Below are positions 1 to 9,905 of a DNA stretch of 64,000 nucleotides, one piece after another. Below the pieces are notes generated by a model. The model was not told the DNA's origin. It worked only from the letters and a program-made list of their open reading frames with translations, and searched no databases. The stretch lies in contig NC_066513.1 of NCBI RefSeq assembly GCF_024679095.1, forward strand, positions 7,887,804 to 7,951,803, read 5' to 3'. How positions within the stretch are numbered: the first letter of the stretch is position 1; the number at the start of each line of letters is the position of its first letter. The position numbers and the translations under genes were made by a program. The stretch comes from Eriocheir sinensis (Eukaryota > Arthropoda > Malacostraca > Decapoda > Varunidae).

Positions 1-96
1 TATTTTCATTATAGTATCACAATTAAATATACAAGAATTATTTCCAGCACACTGAACATTCATCACACACAATTGATCTTTGAGTACAGACACTGA

Positions 97-1134
97 TTAA
101 TAGCCATGATCGGTCATGTTACGAATTCTCTCAATTTCAGTCTGGAGAACTACACAACACTGGTCATTCGCTGAGTGGTTGATTTCAGGCTTCTTGTACC
201 TCACACAATGTATGCATTTCTTCTCAGCCATGGTGCGCTCCTGTGATTTATGATTGCCAGTGCATTTGAAACAATTTGGGGCGTCTCCATTGGTCTTGGC
301 AGTACAGTTGGCCTCAAGATGGCCATATCTCTGACGATGATAGCATATAATTGCATGGTATCTGTCTCTCACTGTGTATATTCCCCATTCTAATTTTAAC
401 TTGTCATGATTCTTGTGAATCAGTTCTCTCACAGGGTCACACCTCATTATGTAGTGCATTGTGCCGCCAGCTGCGGGCTTACTAAAAATCAGCTCAATCT
501 TATTCTCAACATCCTCAATTGTGTGTAAGAACTCATTGCGGTCTAAGATGGTCTCCTTTATATTTTCCTTGGTCTCCTCTTTATGCACATTGCATATCAT
601 GATCTTTGGTTTCATCTTTCCAACACTCTTGGTACTAATTTGCTCAACAGACTCCAGTTTTTGAGCAGCCTCAGCCCTTGTGTTCTCATTATCAAAGTTC
701 ATGACAATGTTACCTCTATTTGTAAATCTCGAATCAGTTATCTGAATGCCATTCAATGCCTGGGAGACTTCATCCTTCATGTCTGTTGCCTTCTTTTCCT
801 GTGTAGAAGCTTTTACAACTAAGAGATTCTTCTTGACCTTCTTGCCTCTCTTTGCCGCCTCAGCCCAACTGGATTCAGCATGCTTAGCACATTTAAGCGT
901 GTCAACAACTGATCCCAGCTCCTCCTGCACCTTCACAGCCCTTGATTCAACTTCATCCTTAACCACAGATATTTCCTTAGAGAATTCTTGCTTGAATTCA
1001 TCCAATTTTTCCACAATGCTGGTAGCCAGAGATGCTTTATGGAGGCATGGGGTGCATATCCAATTTATTTTAGGTATATTATCCAGGTTGATCCCAGACA
1101 AATTAGCACACTTCACATGACACCACCTAGTCAA
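97..1134 (-). pseudogene. LINE ORF1 (gag-like) fragment with half PHD finger and zinc knuckles
   Basis: An open frame of about 345 residues resembles the nucleic-acid-binding first protein of a non-LTR retrotransposon. Residues 5-30 keep the C-terminal half of a PHD-like finger (CHVKC and then CTPC). Residues 45-95 are a charged, helical, coiled-coil-like stretch. The C-terminal third has three knuckle-like clusters: CYHRQRYGHLEANC, CFKCTGNHKSQE and a final CIHC. The first lacks its expected second Cys and the second its last Cys, so two knuckles look broken. The N-terminal half of the finger is missing because the frame abuts a LINE fragment that starts at about 1137. The LINE ORF1 assignment rests on domain order; the clade is not certain. 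Confidence 0.6.
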
Positions 1135-1136
1135 AT

Positions 1137-1745
1137 GGGGTACTGGGATTTATTTCAAGGAGCGTAATCAACAGAAGCGCCGAAGTCTTCCTCAAACTAT
1201 ATTTAGCATCAGTTAGACCTCATCTTGACTATGCGGTTCAGTTCTGGTAACCTTATTATAGAATGGATATCAAAATGTTAGAATCGGTGCAGAGGAGGAT
1301 GCCTAAGATGATTCAGGGGTTGAGAAACTTGTCATACGAGGAAAGACTCAAAACAGTTAAACTTGCATTCTCTAGAAAGCCGAAGGGTGCGTGGAGACAT
1401 GATCGAGGTTTATAAATGGATGAAGGGGGATATTCATAATGTTTTGTTGGTAAGAGAACCGGGTAGGACACGAAGTAATGGGTTTAAACTGGATAAATTC
1501 AGATTCAACAGGGACATAGGCAAAAATTGGTTTACTAACAGGGTGGTGGATGAGTGAAATAGGCTTAGCAGTCATGTGGTGAGTGCCGATACAATTGTCA
1601 CATTCAAAAATAGATTAGATAAATTCATGGAGAGCGATATTAGGTGGGGTTAGATACACGGGAGCTTACGTTCAAAGGAGCTGCATTGTACAGGCCTACC
1701 GGCCTCTTGCAGACTCCTGCGTTCTTATGTTCTTATGTTATGTTC
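1137..1745 (+). mobile_element. LINE alpha, 5'-truncated 3' end
   Basis: Conceptual translation gives the C-terminal tail of a LINE reverse transcriptase: GFISRSVINRSAEVFLKLYL, RPHLDYAVQFW, then YYRMDIKMLESVQRRM. The closing segment (1363-1557) contains RTRSNGFKLDKFRFNRDIGK. The same tail is seen on the - strand at 20348-21160 and 35780-36433. Stop codons and a frameshift near 1360 break it. The 3' end carries the direct repeat TTCTTATGTTCTTATGT, a short tandem end found on the other alpha copies. It is a dead 5'-truncated copy that cuts into the ORF1 relic to its left. Confidence 0.75.
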
Positions 1746-1924
1746 TAGTGCACAAACAGCAACCAATCCACTTCTCGCCCATGAATTCTGCACAAACATA
1801 ACATAAATCCCTCAGTCCCTTGGCCCTAACAGCGGCCATGTCGACACTTTCTGTGCGGAGCTAGGCGCAACACCTCCGCTCAGCACCACGGTCACTCACT
1901 CATTCCATACTATCCCGTCTACAT

Positions 1925-3060
1925 TCATATACATCACACTTAATCCCTTACTATAGTTTCAATCTTGTCTCGGCTCTATTCTCTTTCGGCTTTTCCCTTA
2001 TGTACCATTTCTTTACTCGTTCTCCCAGAATTTCCCCCAAAAATACCTATTTTTCCTCTTCAGATCTTGCATTATTCCTTCGTTTGCCTCTGCTAGAAGT
2101 TCATTCCATTTCTTCCTTTCTTCTTCATTTTTGTTTTTCTTTATATAAATTTCCTTACTTCTATTTCTCTTAGTTTAGTTGTTCTATATAAGATTTCCTC
2201 CGTTACTTTCTGTGATTTTAATCTTAGTATAACTGGTCTTGTTTTACCCTCTATGTAAGGGCCCATCCTTACAATTTCTTCCACCTCCTACTCAAGGTCT
2301 TGTATTTGATTGTCATTTAAGTTCTTCAGTAAATCTTTCACTGACTTAAGCTCTTCCTTCTCCCTTCTTGGCCTGTAAGTTATGTTCTTCTCTTTCATTC
2401 CGAATATTATGACACTTTTTTTCTTATCCGCCACATCTCTTACTAAATTTTCATTCTTTTTAATGACCTTGACCATCTCCTTTTCCACATTTTCCTTCTC
2501 CTCCTTTAGTTGCTTCTCAATCATTTCCTTGAAGTCTACATTAGCTTTTCCGTGCTCTACTTTCCAGGTCTTTATTTCGCCCAGCACTTCCTCCCTAACT
2601 CTCTTTTCCTCCTTGTCCATTATCACTTTCAAGTCTTATTTTCTTTTCTTACGACTACTAGTCCTTCCTTTACCATTTTTTCATATTTTGCCAACTGTTC
2701 TTTCAACTTCTCATTCTCCCAAACCAACTCCTTCTCCCTGTATTCCAGACTTCGTACTCTTGATCTTAATTCACTATGTGACTTCTTACCTTGTTCTTCC
2801 TCCTCTTCCATGGACTTCACTCTCTCGATCCAGTTGTTCAGTTTTTTCTCCACTAATAACACTCTTCTGTATACAACATATGATTATGTAACCCCAAAAC
2901 ATACTGAAACTTGGCTCACTGATTCCAGAACATTCGTCACTGTCTAGGCTTCCCATAACTACTTCCCGAGTTTTCTGCCTTGTTCCAGTTCCTCTTCTTC
3001 TTGCTCTTTTCCGTGCCTGACACCCCTCATCCTCGTCACTCATTCTACGCAAGCTTTTTA
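1925..3060 (-). pseudogene. LINE ORF1 relic with coiled coil and RRM-like/C-terminal domain
   Basis: Three overlapping frames on the - strand (about 3094-2786, 2862-2629, 2632-2288) and their continuation to about 1925 read as one frameshifted protein. In order there is a basic Arg/Lys-rich N-terminus (ARKRARRR), a long Glu/Lys coiled coil, an RRM-like strand (KKKSVIIFGMKEKNITYRP), and a C-terminal segment with IVRMGPYIEGKTRPVILRLK. That order is typical of ORF1 proteins of L1- and I-like non-LTR retrotransposons, which bind element RNA. Several frameshifts and stops make it non-functional. No reverse transcriptase follows it within the window. Confidence 0.65.
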
Positions 3061-3186
3061 AACTCTTGCATGGACAGGAGACGGGCCTGAGCACCCTCTT
3101 GACCCTGTAAACACAACAACTTGGTTTGCAGACGACAACAGCGCAGCTCCTTGACCCACGTCTTCTCCCTTCGCCTTCTCAACGGT

Positions 3187-3188
3187 GT

Positions 3189-3240
<52 letters not shown>
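3187..3240. repeat. (TG)n microsatellite before exon B0
   Basis: About 26 TG units end some 25 nt before the acceptor AG of exon B0. Equivalent tracts lie before B1 and B2. Confidence 0.95.
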
Positions 3241-3242
<2 letters not shown>

Positions 3243-3264
3243 AACATACTTTTGTCGTTCTCAG

Positions 3265-3337
3265 GTTCGAGGGAAGAACATAGGCGTGGATGAACTCGGT
3301 GCTGAGTCTGAAATCATCGCCACCACCACGCTGGGAG
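3265..3337 (+). CDS. FN3 module exon B0 (last strand of FN3 domain)
   Basis: A 73-nt internal exon is bounded by a consensus acceptor (CTTTTGTCGTTCTCAG) and donor (GTAAGA). It starts in phase 0 and ends in phase 1, encoding [12 protein letters not shown] then [12 protein letters not shown], the F-G end of a fibronectin type III domain. Its final G joins the AG of exon A1 to make Glu, giving the linker LG-EPG. The partner A exon is upstream of the window. It has one more codon (an extra Thr) than B1 and B2. FN3 domains are mainly extracellular adhesion or receptor modules. A host-gene exon is supported by exact splice sites, a conserved frame and two paralogues in the window. Confidence 0.82.
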
Positions 3338-3406
3338 GTAAGACTTCTTTCCCTGCCTTGCCTCCCTCTTCGTGCTTTCATCTGGAAGTAGTACATGTCT
3401 TGTGTC

Positions 3407-3462
<56 letters not shown>

Positions 3463-3544
3463 TCACCTCTTGGTCTGCTGCGGGTCTCTTTCGAGATAGC
3501 CAGCCGTTTCCTTACGGAAGAGCACAGAGCTCATAGAACCGATC

Positions 3545-3583
<39 letters not shown>
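3407..3583. repeat. Two (TG)n microsatellites after exon B0
   Basis: Tracts at 3407-3458 and 3546-3583 lie downstream of the B0 donor. The first is matched at similar spacing after B1 and B2. Confidence 0.9.
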
Positions 3584-3585
<2 letters not shown>

Positions 3586-3785
3586 AGTTGTGATTGGTGG
3601 GCCTGCCCATCGAACCATTAAGTGCAAGAATGGATACAAGGATGGACGAGACACTTTGGCCTAGGTCTTGTTGTTGGTTTAGGGGAGAGTTTGGTAGGTT
3701 AAATTATGTATGTGCACACACGCACACACACAAACCTGACCTAAGCTAACCTAAAGTAACTGATTCCCAAATCAAGACCATGACC

Positions 3786-4130
3786 CACACCATTTTTGGG
3801 GGACACGTGATGAGAATGGGGTAGAATGAATTCGTGAAGGGAGTGAATGCATGAGGAAAGGATTGACGGAGGGGGTGTTAGGAAAACACAAAATGTGAAG
3901 TGGATCAATAGGGTGAGTGAATATTGCAGTGAGAGAGTTTGAAGCAGAAGGATTGAATGTGCTGAGAGGGAGTGCCAGAACAGGGAGACATGGAGACAGT
4001 TCTTCCACGGCCATCCCCTGCAGTGAAGTTCCCGCAAGGGAGCAGGGCGTTGGAGATGTGTACTTGTCAATAGCATGCGGCCCCTACCCATTGCGGCCGC
4101 ATACTTATGGCGAAAAAGTTTGGTGTTTTC
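3786..4130 (+). mobile_element. LINE 3' relic (reverse transcriptase C-terminal tail)
   Basis: Frameshifted translation gives GHVMRMG, then ECMRKGLTEGV-like text, KWINRVSEYCSERV and GLNVLRGSARTGRHGDSSS. This pattern (GHV.RM followed by KW..RV) is usual at the end of some LINE reverse transcriptases. Stops in every frame show it is dead. It begins exactly where the FN3 intron duplication breaks off. Confidence 0.5.
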
Positions 4131-4285
4131 TGAGGTGAAATTATGCAGATAGAAAGTATCTGGCAACTCCCTTCCGTCGTCTTGGGCCGGTGTAGCGTGA
4201 GCAGATCATCCCTCCTCTATATTTTTTTATATAATGCTCATCACATACTGAAGTTATTGCATCTCTCTCCGGCAACGAGTGGTAA

Positions 4286-5679
4286 TGCTGCGATCACACA
4301 TCTGCGATTTTGCCTCTGCGACGCACTGCGATACCGAAAATGTTGGAATCGCAGCTCGTTCGCTATCCGAGAAGCGCGATTTGTTGCGACAAAAAAGATC
4401 TCGCGATCCATTACGATGTGTGCTCAATCTCCGCTCGCTTAGTCGTAGACCTTTGCAATCATTGCAGGCGAAGTGAGGAAAGATCGAGTGCGTATCGCAG
4501 CTTACTGCAATTATCGCAAACTCATGCAGGGATTCATCGTGAGCACATCGTGAGCACCTGCGACGTACGCACGATTATTGCAATGGATAAAGAATGCTGC
4601 TCGACTGCTGCTCGACTAGCTCTCGTTGCCAGTTCGACTTCGCAACGATGTACTGCAATTAATCGTGACCACCTGTTGGGGTGGGTTGAAGGAGGAGGCC
4701 TTTTCTTTTAAAACTCGTTTTTTTTCTTACAGTGTTCTTGTAGTCTGCCAGTCCCCGGTCATACAGGAAAGTGTTTTTCTGCAGCCATTCCCCCAGCTCC
4801 CTCTCAACCTCTGCCGGCAGGGACAGCGGCCTTTTCCTCATTGCACACGCCGCCTGGCCCTCTTCTTCTTCTTCGTCGTCGGCGTCCTCATCCTCAGTTT
4901 CTGGTTGGACATGCCACTCTAGATCGGATTTTTGTTCCTGTAAAACAGGCGCTGGTGGGGGTGGAGGAGCTGGCAGTGCCTGTATAACCTCTTGTGGATT
5001 CTCGATTACTTCCATAGCAGGCTGGTCGTTAGGTGTTGAGGGTGTGTTAAACCATGTTAGGTGTGGGGGCTGATGGTGAGACTTTGGTCTTCTTGGTCTT
5101 CTGGGGGAGGGTTGCTGTCCTTCCTTTCCTTCGGCATGATGTAGGTGTCCTGAAAGGGAATAGACGTTGTGTGGCATTTTGTGGGCGGGAGCGGTGGTTG
5201 CCAGAGCGAGAGGCAGTCGTCACCAGAGCACAGCAGTGTGGATTCTCAGCGAGGGAGCGTCGCTCGCCTAGCTTATTAATAAGAGACGCCGCTGTGATAC
5301 TTCGTCGCCACATCTTGCGATGAGAAAGTTGCTAGATTCGCTAACGATTTGTCACAGGCCACTGCAATCTTTGCAACGATAGCGTTGCCGAGTCGCAGTG
5401 TGCTACGCTTTCACTGCGTTCACACTGCAATCACGCTGCGATGAGTCGAGCGATATGGGAATCGCAGAGGCAGTTGCGATCTGTTTTGAACATTCCAAAA
5501 CAAATCGCAGCGGTGGCCGCATCGCGCGATCACGCGCGATACATGGCGACTCTGCTACGTTTCAGGAAGACGATTGTTGCAGCGAAAGCGCATTAGATTT
5601 CAGTTTCACCACTTTTTTTTCCCATTTCCGGTATCGCAGTGAGTCGGAGAGGCAAAATCGCAAATGTGTGATCCCAGCA
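4286..5679 (-). mobile_element. PIF/Harbinger-type DNA transposon, non-autonomous
   Basis: Terminal inverted repeats of about 50 bp are readable. The left begins TGCTGCGATCACACATCTGC; the right ends GCAAATGTGTGATCCCAGCA, its imperfect reverse complement. A 3-bp target duplication TAA lies at 4283-4285 and 5680-5682, the signature of PIF/Harbinger. The unoccupied wording (GGCAACGAGTGGTAAGTC) survives at 5778-5795 in the neighbouring tandem repeat, which confirms the boundaries. Both subterminal regions are dense in TGCGA/TCGCA words. The only reading frame is a MADF/Myb-like relic (4659-5177); no transposase remains. Confidence 0.82.
4659..5177 (-). pseudogene. MADF/Myb-like DNA-binding protein fragment of Harbinger element
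   Basis: The 172-residue frame has a Pro-rich middle (residues 85-105), an acidic run (DEDADDEEEEEG) and a C-terminal helical segment with LPAEVERELGEWLQKNTFLY and DRGLADYKN. The last part resembles the start of the MADF (Myb/SANT-like) domain carried as a second protein by many PIF/Harbinger elements, where it helps the transposase bind DNA ends. The frame stops before the domain would be complete. Length and truncation suggest it is not functional. The element ends around it support the assignment more than the sequence alone. Confidence 0.55.
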
Positions 5680-5886
5680 TAAGTCATGCGTCTGGCAGCG
5701 CGGGCCTCCAATACTGTGCGCTGATTGGCTCACCTACAAACTGTCCTAGCTCCTACACTTTAGCCTGCTACACCGGCAACGAGTGGTAAGTCATGCGTCT
5801 GGCAGTGCCGGCCTCTAATACTGCGCGCTGATCGGCTCACCTACAGTCTGTCCTAGCTCCTACACTGTGCCTGCTCCACCGGCAGA
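5680..5886. repeat. Tandem repeat of about 104 bp, two units
   Basis: The units start TAAGTCATGCGTCTGGCAG at 5680 and 5787 and run to CACCGGCA. They differ at scattered positions. The Harbinger element sits at the left edge of the first unit, in a third partial copy (CCGGCAACGAGTGG at 4269-4282). Confidence 0.8.
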
Positions 5887-5919
5887 GCGGAGAGTGAGAC
5901 ACTGAGAGTGAACCTAGCC

Positions 5920-6226
5920 CAGTGGTTCTTAACCTTTTCAGAGGTGCCGAACCCTAATGAAACCTCAGCACAGTAGCCGAACCTCTCAAGTATGAAGAAA
6001 AAGAAAAAAAACACAAGAGGAAGAAAAAATGCTTCAAAATTCAAAAGTATATTAATTTTGGATAAAACAAAGAATGAATTTCGTTCTAATTCATAAAAAT
6101 ATGAAAAAAATTGCTTAAAATTCAAATTGCAAAATTGCAATGTCTTTCGGGAGGGTCTTCGCCGAACCCCTGAGCCTGGCTCACCGACCATTTGGCGTTC
6201 GGTCGAACCCAGGTTAAGAACCACTG
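5920..6226. mobile_element. hAT-type MITE
   Basis: A 307-bp AT-rich element has inverted ends CAGTGGTTCTTAACCT and AGGTTAAGAACCACTG. It is flanked by a perfect 8-bp duplication ACCTAGCC at 5912-5919 and 6227-6234. An 8-bp duplication and CAGTGGTTCT ends are the marks of hAT (Charlie-like) elements. There is no reading frame, so it was mobilised in trans. Confidence 0.9.
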
Positions 6227-6340
6227 ACCTAGCCAGTCGTCCCCACGCCGCTGTGGGTAGAGAATGCATAGGTAACCCCTTTCTTCGGGACCTTGCCTTT
6301 TTCATTTTTCATTTCCTAGGGGCTGGGCTGTATCGTTACC

Positions 6341-6815
6341 ATGGCGCCTACAAAGGAATTAACTAAAGAAGTAAGTGCCCATATCATTGGACTAAAGAAG
6401 GCAGGCCATGGAACTAAAGAAATCAGTGATCTGTTGAATGTGGCAAAGTCCACAGTCAAGAAATGCATAGAGCGATTTCGGGAGGGAGGAGGGCTGGACT
6501 CTGGAGACCCATCCCAGAAACCTAGGACATAGGAAGACTTTTCGAAGGGCTTTGAACATCATAACGCGTACCTTAAGAGCCAAATCCACTAACAACAGTA
6601 AGATCTTTAGGATAGCAACCCTGAATTGTTTGGGAGACTTCCATGCGTACCATGACACGTCGTGTGCGGGAGTTAGGTTACACCAACCTCTTTCAAAGGC
6701 ACAGAGATCATAGGGTTGCCTTTTGCATGAAATATCTTGCCTGGAGGAGGAGGACTGGATCTCAATGCTATGGTTAGACAAGGCTACAGTTTACGTTACA
6801 TGCAACCGTGGAGGC
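6341..6815 (+). pseudogene. Tc1/mariner transposase, N-terminal part
   Basis: From a start at 6341 the frame reads MAPTKELTKEVSAHIIGLKK, then GTKEISDLLNVAKSTVKKCI, a helix-turn-helix of the paired type that Tc1 transposases use to bind their inverted repeats. A stop at about 6531 and later frameshifts break it. Further transposase text follows (RRALNIITRTLRA; TVYVTCNRGGRVR near 6780-6815). The gene is cut at 6815 by a gamma LINE and continues at 7873. Confidence 0.8.
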
Positions 6816-7872
6816 CGAGTTCGGCGGTGCTGCCGTCAGGGTTAGGGAGAGGAGGGAAAAAGGAAGAAGTGAAACTGGAGGAGATATTTTTGGCTAGGTG
6901 CCAGAAGTCACGGGAAGAATTAGAAAAAAGCAAGGTTTTGACATTTTCTATATATGAAAGAGCTTTTAGTAAGTTGAATAATAGATTTGGCACGGTTTCG
7001 TGCATAAATATAAAGATCATGGTTAGCAGGAGTGCGAAGGTTCTGGTTGGGAGGCGGTGGCTGAGGAATAGCGTGATAGCGCTGCGTTCAGGACGACGCG
7101 GGTTCGCGCCCCGCCCGGTGACACCAAGATGGGATTTTTCAGCCACCGCCGAGTGGTTTAAGACTACCCACATGCTGTCCAGAAGCCACCTATCAACCCA
7201 GACTCTAGATTCTAGGAATAAAGATGAGCTCCGGGAGGGCAGTATGAGCCAATGCAAGATGGCGCCGCTATAAACACTGGCCTGCGCCACAACGGGTTGG
7301 GCCATACCATCAGGCCCCTCCAAGACAAGTCTACTGGCGCCGGAGCCGAAGACGTAAAAAAAAAAAAAAATTGTGAGCCGCCTCTCTATTTTTTAATTGC
7401 ACGAGAACAAGCATGATTAAGCCAAGGCTTTTTAGCATGAGGAGTAGAGAAAGAACGTGGAATGTATGCCTCCATTCCAGAGACAATCACCTCTGTGATG
7501 CGATGGGCACACACAGAGTAGTCTGGATCTGGATCTGGATCTGGATATATAATGCGCAGGGCACCTTTCAGGTGCATAACACGCATATTCTTCTTTCTCT
7601 TCAATGCCCCGTCTCTCTCCTGGAAGCACTAAGCATTCCACGGGAAATCGGAAAAATACATCCTCAGGTCGTCCCACCGAGCTGAAACAAAATGCCAGAG
7701 ACATCGCCTCTTCGGTGGGTCCAGAGGATGTACAGGAGTAATAGGACAGGATACAGAAATAAGGTTATGATCGCAGGAGCCCAACGGAGAGAATAGTTTG
7801 ACAGAGTAAGCAGAAGGGTTAGAGGTAAGGAAGAGATTTAGTATGTTGGGCCGGTCTCCAAGACGATCGGGA
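6816..7872 (-). mobile_element. LINE gamma (jockey-like) fragment, endonuclease-RT linker
   Basis: The - strand translation gives [34 protein letters not shown] (endonuclease S-D-H motif), [13 protein letters not shown], then FSTPHAKKPWLNHACSRAIK and SSRDFWHLAK. The same protein appears at 32674-33300 and 45960-46600. It sits inside the Tc1 gene and is itself interrupted by a SINE (7048-7370). About 100 bp near 7515-7618, containing a small GGATCT array, has no match in the other copies. Confidence 0.75.
7048..7370 (+). mobile_element. tRNA-derived SINE
   Basis: A tRNA-like head has a box A (GGTGGCTGAGGAATAGCG at 7056) and a box B (GGGTTCGCGCC at 7100), ending CCCGCCCGGTGACACCA. It is followed by an unrelated body and a 15-A tail at 7356-7370. 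The LINE text it interrupts reads continuously at 32880-32920 (GAAGGCTCTGGTACC then GCTGCCTCTCTATC). It would be transcribed by RNA polymerase III and moved by a LINE. Confidence 0.8.
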
Positions 7873-8395
7873 ATACTGACAGGGGTATTGGCAAACTTGT
7901 TGTTTTTCCAAAGAACGTCGAAGTTAACCAACATGTCTGCCTGGAGCTGCTGTGTGACCATCTGCCCGAGTCTTTCAAGCTCGCCAAGGCCAGCGTCTCC
8001 AAGCAAGATGGTGCCCCTGCCCACACAGCAAAATCTGTGACCCATTGGCTCAAGGACTGCATGGTACCCCTTACAAAGGATTGACCGGCAATAGCCCGGA
8101 TCTGAGTAATGTTGAAAACTTGTGGCACATTATCGGGAGGGATTTACAAGGGAAGGACGTCAGTTCCGTACCCAAGCTTAGGCGGCCATTCGTGAGTCCT
8201 AGGACAATATCTCACCTGATACATTGAAAAACCTTGCTCTGTCACCTCCTAGACGTATTGAGAGTGTAAAGATAAAGAAAGGCAACCCTGCTAAGTATTT
8301 AAATGTAAACTAAGTACATTCTTTCATATACATTCCTCAATGTATTCACTGATAAACAGGGTGGGAAAGAAGGTACCGAATAATTTTGACAAGTA
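7873..8395 (+). pseudogene. Tc1/mariner transposase, C-terminal part and right end
   Basis: The frame resumes with [12 protein letters not shown], then the catalytic core [19 protein letters not shown] and [12 protein letters not shown], giving the second Asp and the Glu of the DDE triad. Asn-Pro before the Glu motif has become SNV. The end of the protein reads DNISPDT...LALSPPRRIESV. About 35 residues between the two halves are missing. The 3' end near 8395 (TTTTGACAAGTACGGTA) looks like an inverted-repeat end. Frameshifts make it dead. Confidence 0.78.
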
Positions 8396-8729
8396 CGGTA
8401 TGTAGATAGACAGATAGACGGGCTATGGGGATGGTAGGTTTTCTTGATGGAGCCCGATTGTCGGCCACAGCCTGCTATGGTGCAGGCAAGCCTTTATAGT
8501 GGTGTCATCTTGTTAGGATCTTACTAGCCCACGGAGTTCATGTTTGATCCCCTTTAAAAAAAATCAAGTCCTGGTTCATAGGTGGTCTCCAGGACAGCAT
8601 GTAAGTAGCCTTAGGCCACTCGGTGATGACTAAAAATTCTTAGCTTGTATTTAGAGAAAGTTGCGCATCATGACTCAGTGCGTCACTCTTACACTGCAAG
8701 GGAAAGGTGACTCTACTTATGCCTCACAG
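8395..8729 (+). repeat. FN3-module segmental duplicate, copy 1, intron before exon A1
   Basis: The landmark GTCGGCCACAGCCTGCTATGG and the following TTTATAGTGGTGTCATCTTG recur before exons A2 (33840-34176) and A3 (44915-45223). It is intronic and has no open frame. Confidence 0.8.
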
Positions 8730-8953
8730 AGCCTGGGAATGTGACAAATTTGCGAACGGAAGAGGCAAACGGGACTTCCCTGCTGGTGGCGTGGGACTAC
8801 CTCCAGAACAGCCCCCTTAATGGACAGCTTGAGTCCTTCATAGTGTCCTGGGATGTACAAGGAGAGGCCACAGGACGGAAACAGCAAACAGTGGGACTAC
8901 ACAGGAGATTTCTTATAAACCACCTTCAACCCAACACTACATACACCATCAAG
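8730..8953 (+). CDS. FN3 module exon A1
   Basis: This 224-nt exon lies between TGCCTCACAG and GTTAGTG. With the G of exon B0 it encodes 75 residues, EPGNVTNLRTEEANGTSLLV...NTTYTIK. FN3 hallmarks are the starting Pro, the core Trp (LLVAWDY), and LQPNTTYTIK, the tyrosine-corner strand. Sequons NVT, NGT and NTT suggest an extracellular face; the other copies keep only the last. By hand count 56 of 75 residues match A3. It ends in phase 0 and joins exon B1, which is 24.4 kb downstream beyond a transposon stack. No stop or frameshift is seen. Confidence 0.85.
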
Positions 8954-9515
8954 GTTAGTGTGTATTTATTAGATGGATTTACCTAGTTGTGGTATACGGG
9001 CGAGGAGCTACGCTGATACTGTCTCTATATCTGCTATAATCCAACTTGGGTTTAAATTCATGAATCGTCTTTGCGTGGACCACATATTTTCTAAGGTGTT
9101 ACAGGCCACCACCACTCTTTGTGGAAAGCTGTTCTTCTTTATGACTCTTCTACAGGCTTCCTCCCACGGCCTCTTGATTCTCTTGTATCCCATACTATAA
9201 GATCATCTATTACCACTTTTTCCATCCCACTCAGCACCCTATAAACAGCAATCAGATCTCCTCTCTCACTTCTCTGTTCAATTGTCGGTAGGCTCAGCTG
9301 CTTTAATGTCTCTTCGTATGTTAACTCTCTTAGGCCTGGCACCAGCTTTGTTTCTACCCTCAGAATTTTCTCTACCTTGCTTATACTTGTCATTGTACTC
9401 GGTGACCATTATATTGCTGCGTATTCCAGTCTTGGACGTATCATGGTTGCAAGCAGTTTCTCCATCATTTTCTCATCCAGGTTTTAAAAAGCAACTTTTA
9501 TGTTTCTCACCAGGT
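8954..9515 (-). mobile_element. LINE delta relic in FN3 intron, copy 1
   Basis: The - strand gives VETKLVPGLRELTYEETLKQ, LPTIEQRSERGDLIAVYR and LIVWDTRESRGRGRKP, which is the reverse-transcriptase tail of a CR1-like LINE. The matching relic lies at the same place after exon A2 (34401-34752) and after A3 (45448-45949 plus 56308-56420). The insertion therefore predates duplication of the FN3 modules. The 3' end of the element abuts the exon A donor. Confidence 0.75.
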
Positions 9516-9544
9516 TGTTTTCTCTGGAAGCAAATTATCCGATA

Positions 9545-9551
9545 TAGTAAC

Positions 9552-9594
<43 letters not shown>

Positions 9595-9695
9595 AATTCA
9601 CCATCTTCAACCACACGATAGACTTGCGATTGCCAGCCAGTAGTACCCTTTTCAGATTCACATGGAACTCTCAAGTAAAGGGACTTTGGGTACAA

Positions 9696-9732
<37 letters not shown>
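9545..9732. repeat. (TG)n and (AC)n microsatellites
   Basis: (TG)n at 9553-9593 and (AC)n at 9702-9732 bracket CTTGCGATTGCCAGCCA text. The same text lies beside a (TG)n tract at 57375-57480. Confidence 0.85.
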
Positions 9733-9733
<1 letters not shown>

Positions 9734-9905
9734 GAGGCGGAACACAACCCCCGACTGACAACCGACACCCGTTCACTGCTGGGTGGACAAGGGGCATGGT
9801 ACAAGGAGACTCCCCAGCCATCTCCATTTCACCCGGGAATTGAACCTGGGACCGTACCGTACCTCTGCCAATCAGCTGACTATGACTCACTGGACTTTAT
9901 CAGGT
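9595..9905 (-). mobile_element. tRNA-related SINE with internal (AC)n
   Basis: Read on the - strand, a tRNA-like head (GTCAGCTGATTGGCAGAGGT, then CCAGGTTCAATTCCCGGG) is followed by TGTACCATGCCCCTTGTCC, an internal (GT)n, and CTTGAGAGTTCCATGTG. A relative with the same head-to-repeat layout lies at 43996-44300. Box B (GGTTCAATTCC) is clear; box A is weaker. Confidence 0.6.

Larger units (their letters stand above)
3187..3785 (+). repeat. FN3-module segmental duplicate, copy 1, B-exon part
   Basis: This stretch holds (TG)n, exon B0, a second (TG)n, and an intron tail with the landmark text AATGGATACAAGGATGGACG and a run of CCTGACCTAAGCTAACC. The same order and wording recur at 33313-33810 and 44320-44880, so exon and flanking intron were duplicated together. 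In copies 2 and 3 the tail runs straight into the segment before exon A. Here it is interrupted at about 3786 and resumes at about 8395. Inside it, 3463-3540 (TTGGTCTGCTGCGGGTCTC) is a small interspersed repeat that also occurs at 11236-11290. Confidence 0.8.

Noticed and set aside
4659..5177. Host transcription factor gene
   Set aside because: The frame lies wholly inside inverted repeats with a TAA duplication and resembles the accessory protein of Harbinger elements, and it is truncated.
7048..7130. Genuine tRNA gene at the SINE head
   Set aside because: The tRNA-like part continues into an unrelated body with a poly(A) tail, which marks a SINE.
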